From Paenibacillus ginsengarvi (GTDB taxonomy: Bacteria > Bacillota > Bacilli > Paenibacillales > NBRC-103111), in assembly GCF_003626695.1 (NCBI RefSeq), contig NZ_RBAH01000022.1:62001-126000 (forward strand): 64,000 bases of DNA. The letters are read 5' to 3'. Positions within the stretch are counted from its first letter, which is position 1. Every line of letters begins with the position of its first letter. Positions 26,879-33,835 of this stretch are shown here, in pieces. The position numbers and the translations under genes were made by a program. Under the pieces are notes generated by a model. The model ran no database searches and had not been told where the DNA came from. It saw only the letters and a list, made by a program, of their open reading frames with translations.

Positions 26879-29098
26879 ATGAATCGGGAAAATGGGAAGA
26901 CAGAGCATGAAATCCCGGAGCGAGCGAAGATCGGGCCGGAAGGGGGCGTGCTGAGCCGGAGGCAGGCGCTTGCAACGATCGGAATCGCGGGAGCGGCTGC
27001 CGCTGCGGGATTCGTGCTGCCGGGCCCACTATCCGGAACCGTATACGGTGAAGCGAATTCCGGAAACACGGTGCAGCATTCCGTATACGGAGGACCGATG
27101 GACCCCCATAAGCTGAAGAAGCTGCTGGATATGTCCTATGTCGTTCCGATTACTATTGCGGAATTGCGGACGGCTGCTGCGCTGGATCTGGATTATGTGT
27201 ACTTTTTGAACGATCCGGGGCAAGAAGGTCATTTTATATACGATCCGCTCGATACGACATCAGCCGATAATACAGGGACACTCCTCGTTAATGTCTCTGG
27301 GGCTAGATTGAAACGTATTCAAGAAACCGATTACCACAACGTGCGGTGGTTTGGAGCGAAAGGGGACGGAACGACGGATGACAGCTCTGCAATCCAATTG
27401 GCAGATACAGTGGCGGCAGCGGCGTCCAAACGGCTGTATTTTCCAGAAGGTACATACAAAGCCTACGGCCTGCTCGTCACCACGTCTTGGTTTGCGCATG
27501 GCAAGTCTGTTGTGGAGAATCTATCGCCGACCGCGAACAAGTACAATTTTGTCCGAATAACGGGCCGAACCGGTCTCTCGCTGGAGGGTTTGACGTTCGA
27601 CGGAGGGGTTAGCAGCGATCCGTCCGTATGGAGCAGCTCGAACTATAATGCGTTCACCGGCGGGCTAGCCTGCTACCTGTTCAATTCGACCGATATTCGG
27701 CTTACTAATTGCACGTTTCGCAACAGCGTCATGTCGCCATTGCGGATCGAGAAATGCAGCCGGATTATCGTCGAAAATTGCACGTCAAAGCGAGGGCGGG
27801 GCAATTACGGCGATGCCATTTATGTGGCGGGAAGCGACCATGTCCGGTTCGATCGCTGCTCGGCGGAAGATTACACGAGAATCGGATTCGTCTGCGAGCA
27901 GGGGAGCTGGAACGTCAGCTTTTCCCAATGTCACGCGAGTTATGGGCACGACCAGTCCAAGTTGTACGGAGGCGGGGAATTCAATGCAGGCTTTTGGTCG
28001 GAAAACTCGGAGAACGTCACCTACTCGCAGTGTGTAGCCGAAAACAACACCCACTGTGGATTTACAGTAGCCCCCGGCGTGAACCGGCCGTACAAAACAT
28101 CGACGGCACCGTTTGTATTGGATTCGTGCGTCGCGATCGGCAACGGCCTGTACGGTTTCATCGCCAGCGACAGCAAGGGGGACCGGTTCTCTGTGACGTG
28201 CAGCGACTGCTTCGTCTTCGGATCGCGTATCGGCATGGCGATCAATGCTTATCATGCGAACGATACGGTTACGCTAGATCATTGCTATTTCCGATTGGAC
28301 GTAACCGCTTCCGGGCAAAATGCGACTGGTGTTTTGTGCGCAGGCAATGACAAATTGGCCACGATTCGGATCAGCGATTGCCTGTACGATCATTCCGCGT
28401 CCGACCCTTCGCTTCTGATGTCGAGTACGGCGACCTCCGGCGATATTGTTTTGTCCAACAACGCCAAGCTGCAATTGTTCGTCAACGACTGCTCCTGTGT
28501 CGACGCCGGAACGGCGCTTATCTTGAAAGCGCTTCAGGGAACGCCGATCCTACAGGTACGGAATTGTTTGCTTCAAGTTATCGTACTGAAAGATTTCCAG
28601 GAGGCAAGCTTCGACAATTGCCGGTTTACCGGTAATGTACAATCGATCGGGCAGTCGACAACCGCCGGTAATCTGCAGATTACTCGCTGCTCGGTAGCAG
28701 GCGGGATGGACCTGAGTACGGCAGGACGTATCCGTTTCGAATCCGTGCAGGCTGTACTGAGCGGAACGCAGCGGATCGGAATCGTCCGTAATACGGAAAA
28801 TCGGGATATACGAACGGAGTTCGTGGATTGTCGTTTCGAAAAAGACATCGCCGCGTCCGACTACGCCATCCGCATCGAGGAGAACGGAACGCTCAAACCG
28901 CTTTCCTTGTTCCGCGGCTGCATATTTTATAATTCTACCGACACGGCGACGGCGACCCGCACGTTTATCTGGAACGTTCAGACAGGCACGAATTCACTGT
29001 TCTCCGAATGTTATTCGGACGACACCGTGGCGAACCTGCTCAAGACGGGAAGCGTTTTAAGCGCTCCCTCCGGGAATACGCTAATTGACCTTCATTGA
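26879..29098 (+). CDS. Tat-exported right-handed beta-helix protein (pectate-lyase-3-like)
   Basis: A 739-residue secreted protein. The N-terminus has about 20 hydrophilic residues and then the Tat motif (VLSRRQALATIG) with a hydrophobic segment. A head module follows (GHFIYDPLDTTSADNTGTLL). The pectate-lyase-3 motif NVRWFGAKGDGTTDDSSAIQ opens a beta-helix with many N/C-rich rungs (LTNCTFRNSVMSPLRIEKC, NYGDAIYVAGSDHVRFDRC). The start ATG has AGGAGG 9 nt upstream. Extracellular polysaccharide lyase or hydrolase activity is probable. Unlike the other modules it has no solute-binding gene beside it. Confidence 0.87.
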   Translation: MNRENGKTEHEIPERAKIGPEGGVLSRRQALATIGIAGAAAAAGFVLPGPLSGTVYGEANSGNTVQHSVYGGPMDPHKLKKLLDMSYVVPITIAELRTAAALDLDYVYFLNDPGQEGHFIYDPLDTTSADNTGTLLVNVSGARLKRIQETDYHNVRWFGAKGDGTTDDSSAIQLADTVAAAASKRLYFPEGTYKAYGLLVTTSWFAHGKSVVENLSPTANKYNFVRITGRTGLSLEGLTFDGGVSSDPSVWSSSNYNAFTGGLACYLFNSTDIRLTNCTFRNSVMSPLRIEKCSRIIVENCTSKRGRGNYGDAIYVAGSDHVRFDRCSAEDYTRIGFVCEQGSWNVSFSQCHASYGHDQSKLYGGGEFNAGFWSENSENVTYSQCVAENNTHCGFTVAPGVNRPYKTSTAPFVLDSCVAIGNGLYGFIASDSKGDRFSVTCSDCFVFGSRIGMAINAYHANDTVTLDHCYFRLDVTASGQNATGVLCAGNDKLATIRISDCLYDHSASDPSLLMSSTATSGDIVLSNNAKLQLFVNDCSCVDAGTALILKALQGTPILQVRNCLLQVIVLKDFQEASFDNCRFTGNVQSIGQSTTAGNLQITRCSVAGGMDLSTAGRIRFESVQAVLSGTQRIGIVRNTENRDIRTEFVDCRFEKDIAASDYAIRIEENGTLKPLSLFRGCIFYNSTDTATATRTFIWNVQTGTNSLFSECYSDDTVANLLKTGSVLSAPSGNTLIDLH

Positions 29099-29101
29099 AG
29101 C

Positions 29102-29140
29102 AAAGACGCCTTGCGGCTTGTCCGTCAGGCGTCTTTTGGT
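29102..29140. terminator. Bidirectional terminator
   Basis: A 9-bp AAAGACGCC/GGCGTCTTT stem (29102-29110 with 29128-29136) lies between two convergent genes. Confidence 0.8.
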
Positions 29141-29147
29141 ACTTTTG

Positions 29148-29538
29148 TTAGTCCAGTTCGAATATAAAGCTGGAGGGCGTACGCGTATTCAGCAGTAGCG
29201 GTTCTGTTACGACATCGCTTTCGCCTGCTGCCGTGTAGCTGACGGTTTTCGACCTCTCCAGGGTGATCCGGTAACGTCCCGGACCAAGCGGCTGGGCTTC
29301 GCTGTCGACCGGATTGAAGGGAACGGTAAAGCTGTAATAGGAGGCGTCCGGCAGCGGCTTTGTTGTTGTAATTGATCAGGGTGTTTTCAGCGGTAACGTC
29401 GATAGGTTGAATCGTTCCTTTATTCGTGATCGCCACTTGGCTGGGAAACAAATACGCCTGAAGCGTATCCGAAGCTATAACGGCCGTCGATGAGGCGATA
29501 GCAGCCCCGCAAACCAATCCGACTATAAATTTCTTCAA
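29148..29538 (-). pseudogene. Secreted stalk-domain-like small protein, single frameshift
   Basis: The minus-strand frame starts with a signal peptide (MKKFIVGLVCGAAIASSTAV) and reads VTAENTLINYNNK, then is disturbed. In the next frame KPLPDASYYSFTVPF continues through PLGPGRYRITLERSKTVSY to SSFIFELD and a stop at 29148-29150. One surplus base in the TTT run at 29359-29361 (AAA on the coding strand) explains the break, so the intact protein would be about 129 residues. The start resembles Paenibacillus surface proteins with a copper-amine-oxidase-like stalk; function unknown. AAGGAGGG precedes the ATG. Confidence 0.75.
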
Positions 29539-29630
29539 AGTAAGGTACCCTCCTTGTGGTTGTATGCAAATAGATAGACGCCCTGAAAATTGGTAAGTTG
29601 CGTTATTTTACCATCTTATTCCATATAGCG

Positions 29631-29659
29631 TTGTCAGTATCGAAATAATCTTTTACAAT
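29631..29659 (+). promoter_or_regulatory. Promoter of the small membrane protein gene
   Basis: TTGTCA (29631-29636) and TACAAT (29654-29659) are separated by exactly 17 bp and lie 37 bp before the next start codon. Confidence 0.65.
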
Positions 29660-29695
29660 GAATGGAAATCTTTTTTACAAGAAGGAGGCGTAGCG

Positions 29696-29878
29696 ATGAT
29701 TTACGTGTTTGCTTTTGTAACCCCCATCGTTGCCATCATCTTTTTCGTTAACGGAGTTGCTCTTGCCAAGAAAATTGTAAAAGGCGGTGTGAGCACAGCC
29801 CATCATACGGCGTGGGGCGCCATCATGTTTGGTTATCTCATCCTATCGATCCTTTGGAGTATTTTCTTAACTCCTTAA
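29696..29878 (+). CDS. Small membrane protein
   Basis: Sixty residues with two hydrophobic segments (about 3-25 and 39-58) joined by KKIVKGGVSTAHHTAWG. AAGAAGGAGG precedes the ATG and a good promoter lies upstream, so it is a real gene. No family is recognised. Confidence 0.75.
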   Translation: MIYVFAFVTPIVAIIFFVNGVALAKKIVKGGVSTAHHTAWGAIMFGYLILSILWSIFLTP

Positions 29879-30007
29879 GACCTTCTTGGTTTCAGCTCGC
29901 TCGTTTCTTATGGTGAGTAGTTCTTTGCGTTGCTGCCGGGTAAAGCTGCGTTGAACGTATTTCCCGGTACTAGAGGTACCGCTTGTACTTGAAACCGATG
30001 CAGCAAA

Positions 30008-30032
30008 AAGCCGCGAATTTCGCGGCTTATTT
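30008..30032. terminator. Probable terminator hairpin
   Basis: A 9-bp AAGCCGCGA/TCGCGGCTT stem with a 3-base loop; T-rich flanks occur on both strands, with five T on the minus strand. Confidence 0.55.
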
Positions 30033-30123
30033 GTGCTGACTCGTAGGGGCTCGAAATCGGAATAGAACTGGTGCTCGAAGGAGCCGGTCCATTACAGAGA
30101 GGAATTCGTGGCATGGAGTGTAG

Positions 30124-30510
30124 TGTTCCTTCGAACACTATGTCCGCGAAAACGGGGCAGTCCGGCGGAGTAGTGTTCTTTTGAACGCTACCGCCCGCAA
30201 TTTTCGGCAAAATGGCGGTTCGGAGCGTGGATTCGCCCCTAGATTATGTTCCTTCGAACACTATGTCCGCGAAAACGGGGCAGTCCGGCGGAGTAGTGTT
30301 CTTTTGAACGCTACCGCCCGCAATTTTCGGCAAAATGGCGGTTCGGAGCGCCGATTCGAGCTAGATAGAGCTCCTTCGAGCACTATGTCCGCGAAAATGT
30401 GGCAGTCGCAGCGGAATAGTGTTCTTTTGAATACTATTGCCCTCGATTTCCGGCGAAATGGCGATTCGAGCGCGGATTCGCCCCTAGATAGTGCTTCTCG
30501 AGCATTATGT
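30124..30510. repeat. Three tandem copies of a 123-bp repeat plus a partial copy
   Basis: Units start at 30124, 30247 and about 30369, with a partial fourth near 30491. The first two are almost identical over the first 100 bases; the third is diverged. Each unit contains two small hairpins: GTGTTCCTTCGAACAC and a GTTC-TTTT-GAAC unit. The gap 29879-30538 holds no convincing gene apart from this array and one hairpin; long frames here are artefacts of the repeat. Confidence 0.85.
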
Positions 30511-30538
30511 TGATGCTTGAAAGTTGCCAAGCTTATTC

Positions 30539-30790
30539 TTACTCTTCGCCCAGCAAGTCACGCACAGACACTTCTAACGCCTTAGCAATCGCCACAACTT
30601 CGTAATCCTGGACCAAACGATACTGTCCTTCCAGCCGGGATAGACTGGTCGGGCTGATATCGAGACCCTCCGTTTGCAGTCTGGCGAGAAATTCTTTCTG
30701 TTTCATCTTTTTCGCTTTGCGAAGGGCGACGACACGAGTTCCTATTATATTTTTGTCACCCGGGGGTTCTTTGCGATGCTTCATGGACAT
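30539..30790 (-). CDS. XRE family transcriptional regulator
   Basis: An 83-residue Cro/CI-type DNA-binding protein. The helix-turn-helix runs from about residue 15 to 72 (IIGTRVVALRKAKKMKQKEF, SPTSLSRLEGQYR, IAKALEVSVRDLLG). It probably acts as a dimer. The start ATG is preceded by AAGGTGGG at close spacing; an ATG two codons later is possible. It is divergent from the genes at 30947 and 31157 and faces the 22-bp inverted repeat, which is probably its own operator. Confidence 0.88.
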   Translation of the reverse strand: MSMKHRKEPPGDKNIIGTRVVALRKAKKMKQKEFLARLQTEGLDISPTSLSRLEGQYRLVQDYEVVAIAKALEVSVRDLLGEE

Positions 30791-30827
30791 GCACCCACCT
30801 TACAAGCCAAATTGTATGTGAGTCTGC

Positions 30828-30889
30828 ACTTGTTTTAATGCGAAAATCGAATTAAAATAAAATAAACCGATTTTCGCATTAAAACAAGT
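30828..30889. promoter_or_regulatory. 22-bp perfect inverted repeat in divergent promoter region
   Basis: Arms 30828-30849 and 30868-30889 are perfect reverse complements around an 18-bp AT-only spacer bar one C. The core of each arm is AATGCGAAAATCG. It lies between the XRE regulator and the + strand genes and looks like a double operator for the regulator, though a cruciform or recombination role is possible. Confidence 0.65.
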
Positions 30890-30946
30890 ATTCAGTCTGT
30901 AAATCAAAGCGATGACACCACTCTACGCAGACATGGAGGGCTGACG

Positions 30947-31132
30947 ATGGGTCGATTGCTGGAACGATTGGAAGCGGAACGCAGAACATTAATCGAGACT
31001 GCGATCGAATCATTGGAACGAGGAATCCCTCTGGCTGAAAATGAGGCGGTTCAGGCGCAGAGCCGAAAAATTGATCGATTGATCGTCCGGCTGCAGGAAC
31101 AGAACGCTGGACGTGAGCGGCATCGGCGATAA
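30947..31132 (+). CDS. Small protein, possible Spo0E-like aspartyl-phosphate phosphatase
   Basis: Sixty-one residues, helical. LLERLEAERRTLIETAIE followed by SRKIDRLIVRLQ resembles the two-helix Spo0E family, which dephosphorylates Spo0A. The hallmark SQELD is here SRKID, so the match is imperfect. GGAGGG lies 7 nt before the ATG. It is separated from the XRE regulator by the large inverted repeat. Confidence 0.55.
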   Translation: MGRLLERLEAERRTLIETAIESLERGIPLAENEAVQAQSRKIDRLIVRLQEQNAGRERHRR

Positions 31133-31156
31133 TTGCAGAAGAGAGGGGGGAAGTAG

Positions 31157-31498
31157 ATGATGGCATTCCCAGCCTGGATTCAACAAGCGATCCAGAGGAG
31201 ATTGGATCATGTCGCAGCTCAGCTTGAAAGTGACCCTGGGCTGAGCAGGTATCGCAAGGAAGAGAGTACGGCTTATCAAGCGATGGTCGTTGGAATCTGC
31301 AATATGCCGAACCCGCCCTTTTTGGAATGGGTGGACAAGGCGCCTTTGACACGAGCGATGGAACATGAGGGCATGTACCTGCAAGGTTTGCGGGACGGTG
31401 TGCGACTGGTCGTGGGGCTGCTGACCGATACTCTTCGCGTCGATGAATCACTCCCGGTACCGAAAAAGTCGGCGGCAGTCGAATCGGGGAAACTATAA
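31157..31498 (+). CDS. Hypothetical protein, 113 residues
   Basis: A soluble, probably helical protein (FPAWIQQAIQRRLDHVAAQL, then YQAMVVGICNMPNPPFLEW). Family not recognised. A G-rich ribosome binding site (GAGGGGGGAAG) precedes the ATG. It lies 24 bp after the Spo0E-like gene, so the two are probably one transcript. Confidence 0.65.
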   Translation: MMAFPAWIQQAIQRRLDHVAAQLESDPGLSRYRKEESTAYQAMVVGICNMPNPPFLEWVDKAPLTRAMEHEGMYLQGLRDGVRLVVGLLTDTLRVDESLPVPKKSAAVESGKL

Positions 31499-31979
31499 GT
31501 CTCCCGAACAAGTGCAAGTTGTATGGCTGAAAGAAGTAGTAGCGGGGGATACGATGCAGTTTCCGGAGGATGCAGAGCGTTTTCGCGATGCTCTGACTGC
31601 AATCGTGCAAACGCTCAAGTCGAAAAATCCGAACTTGCACCTTTTGTACGTTTCGAGCCGCACCTATGGCGGATACGCGCTTCGCAATGGCAGTCAGGAG
31701 CCATGGGCATACGAAGGCGGATTCGCGTATAAATGGATGATCGAACAATGGGAAGAAGGACAGACTCCGGGCGATCCTTGGGTAGCATGGGGGCCGTATT
31801 TATGGGCAAACGGCGCGACCCCGAGAAGCGACGGGCTTGCATGGGAGCTTGAAGACTACATTCCATCCGATCAAATGCACCCGAACGCTTCCAGTACGGC
31901 GAAAGTGTCGGCTATGCTGTCTCAATTTTTCAAAACGGACCCAACGGCAAGAAGCTGGTACACAACGTCAGGCGAGTAA
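31497..31979 (+). pseudogene. SGNH/GDSL-like hydrolase, C-terminal remnant
   Basis: The frame reads VVWLKEVVAGDTMQFPEDAE, YVSSRTYGGYAL and SDQMHPNASSTAKVSAML, ending FFKTDPTARSWY. The D-x-x-H in SDQMHP is the Asp/His pair that closes the active site in SGNH hydrolases. The N-terminal part with the GDS serine and any signal peptide are missing. The frame runs back only into the out-of-frame end of the preceding gene. So this is a truncated fossil joined at about 31497. Confidence 0.7.
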
Positions 31980-32096
31980 GGATGAATGTCCACCTACCAC
32001 TTTCTCATTCTGTATCCGTTTGCAATTCGGGTTACCGTAGCTTGCAGCTTTCTCCTAGTATATTGATCATCACCGATTCGTATCGACTAATCGTAT

Positions 32097-32130
32097 GCCT
32101 GCCGGGTTAAGTCCTCTTGGCAGGCTTTTT
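32097..32130 (+). terminator. Rho-independent terminator
   Basis: GCCTGCC/GGCAGGC stem (32097-32103 with 32119-32125) followed by five T. Confidence 0.8.
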
Positions 32131-32222
32131 GCTGTGTTGTTGGTTTGGCATAATAGATACCGAACTAATTATGATGTATAAAATGTATCGAATAATCACC
32201 TATTGATGTATATAAATAGCAA

Positions 32223-32251
32223 TTGACAACGATTACATAAGATAATATGAT
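32223..32251 (+). promoter_or_regulatory. Promoter of the GntR-SBP regulator
   Basis: TTGACA (32223-32228), 17-bp spacer and TATGAT (32246-32251). A TGATGTATATAAA operator half lies just upstream at about 32204, and a full palindrome lies downstream. Confidence 0.75.
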
Positions 32252-32284
32252 GAAAACGGGTAGTTTTATTTGGTAAATTTTACA

Positions 32285-32316
32285 TTGATGTATATAAAAT
32301 TAAATTTATATACATC
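32285..32316. promoter_or_regulatory. Palindromic operator, 13-bp arms
   Basis: TGATGTATATAAA and its exact complement TTTATATACATCA flank a 6-bp ATTAAA spacer. The same half-site recurs near 32204, upstream of the promoter. The site lies across the start region of the GntR gene, which suggests autoregulation. Confidence 0.65.
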
Positions 32317-33724
32317 AGAAGAGGTGTGGCCCATTCACAAAAACAGACCTTCCAAACAACAGCATCAGGAACAGCTGAACGTATTGGTGACGACTCTCCG
32401 GCAAGAAATCACGGAAGGCGTATACCCGCCCGAGTCTTATTTGCCTTCCGAGATCGAGTTGTCGAAACGGTTCTCGCTCAGCAACAAGTCGCTTCGCAAA
32501 GGGCTGGAAGTACTGGAAAAGGAGGGATACATCCGTAAAATCCCGCGTGTCGGCAACCAGATCGTTCCGCCGCGGCCCCGGGTTGTCATTCGCTTCGGAT
32601 GCAGCCAGACGATTATGCGCGACTTAAGGATGAGGGACCTGATCGACGCGTTTCATCTTCTGCATCCGCACATTCACGTTGAAGTAGTCCCATACACCAG
32701 TGTTATTCCGGAATTAATCGGGGATGGCGAGCCGCTCGATTTACTTAGCGCCAACGTGTACCAGTTTCTGGAGATCGTCAGGCAAGGGCTGGCGGTTCAG
32801 CTCGAAGAGCTGCCGGAACCGGAAGGAACCCATCCGTTTCTGCTGGAGCCGTTTCGCCAGGAGGGGAAGCTGCTCGTACAGCCGCTAGGTGCAGCTCCCA
32901 TCGTGTTGTGTTACAACAAAGCCCATTTTGCCGAGTCTGGCGTTCCGGAGCCGGACGGAAGCTGGAGCTGGGACGAGCTGGCGATCCACGCTACGGCCTT
33001 GTCGGACAGAGGAGGCCGCTACGGCTTCGGTTTTCATGCTATATCGGAGAACCGCTGGCCGATCTTTATGCTTCAAAGCGGCCGTAGGGACGAATGGGAG
33101 GCACCGTGGGAGAACGAATCGCTTCGGCGCAAGCTTAAACAGAACATGCAGATTTGCAAGGACATTCTTCATAACCGGGCGATGTCGCCGCTCTTTTTGT
33201 CGGAGAACGACAGAGAAATTACGAAGCTGTTTTTGGACGGCAAATTATCGATAATTTTGACCAACTACGCGCACATGAACGATTTTATTAACGCCGATCT
33301 GGACTACGACATATCGCCTGTCCCCACGCAGCATGATCCCGCCACACTGCTTGTCTCGATCGGCGCCTGTATTAGCAAGCGTTCCTTGCATAAGGAAGAA
33401 GCTCATCTTTTTTTGCGGTATTTGGCATCCCGGCATGCGCAGGAGCTGATTCAGGTCAGTACGTTTACCATTCCTAGCTATCGGCCCTTATGGGAAAACC
33501 CCGTAGCGAGTACAGTGAAGAAGCCGGGGCGTTACGGTTTGTTTCGGGAGATCCTGTTTACGTTCCGCACTCACAAAGACTTGCAATTCTCGGATGCTCT
33601 TCGTCTCAAGCTAGTGTATCTACTAAAGGAATATTGGGCCAATCTGATCGGCGAGGATGTATTGTGCGACCGGATGTTCCAGCATATTCGCGAAGATCGG
33701 TTTCCGCAGCAAGGTCCAGATTGA
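32288..33724 (+). CDS. GntR-type regulator fused to a family-1 solute-binding domain
   Basis: About 478 residues, no signal peptide, hence cytoplasmic. The N-terminal 70 residues are a GntR winged helix (YPPESYLPSEIELSKRFSLS, then LEVLEKEGYIRKIPRVGNQI). The rest is a sugar-binding-protein-like domain (IRFGCSQTIMRDL, VLCYNKAHFAESGVPEPDGS, WSWDEL), so a transport receptor fold appears reused as an intracellular sensor. The start is uncertain: ATG 32288 lies inside the operator; TTG 32270 and GTG 32324 are alternatives, and the recognisable domain begins near 32345. It heads a module with a beta-helix protein and an orphan binding lipoprotein. Confidence 0.85.
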   Translation: MYIKLNLYTSEEVWPIHKNRPSKQQHQEQLNVLVTTLRQEITEGVYPPESYLPSEIELSKRFSLSNKSLRKGLEVLEKEGYIRKIPRVGNQIVPPRPRVVIRFGCSQTIMRDLRMRDLIDAFHLLHPHIHVEVVPYTSVIPELIGDGEPLDLLSANVYQFLEIVRQGLAVQLEELPEPEGTHPFLLEPFRQEGKLLVQPLGAAPIVLCYNKAHFAESGVPEPDGSWSWDELAIHATALSDRGGRYGFGFHAISENRWPIFMLQSGRRDEWEAPWENESLRRKLKQNMQICKDILHNRAMSPLFLSENDREITKLFLDGKLSIILTNYAHMNDFINADLDYDISPVPTQHDPATLLVSIGACISKRSLHKEEAHLFLRYLASRHAQELIQVSTFTIPSYRPLWENPVASTVKKPGRYGLFREILFTFRTHKDLQFSDALRLKLVYLLKEYWANLIGEDVLCDRMFQHIREDRFPQQGPD

Positions 33725-33835
33725 CAGGGCGGCTTCCCTTCCTAGAGGGGCTTGAAGATGACCCCATTCAGACAAACATTCGATAAAGATACACCCATTG
33801 CTTTGGAAAGATCCTGGTAAAGGTGATGAAAACGA

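Noticed and set aside
30124..30510. CRISPR-like array
   Set aside because: Units are 123 bp with no unique spacers, so this is a plain tandem repeat.
30181..30513. Frames on both strands in the 123-bp repeat array with repeated NATARNFRQNGGSER-like words
   Set aside because: They only mirror the DNA repeats; there is no start signal and no domain.
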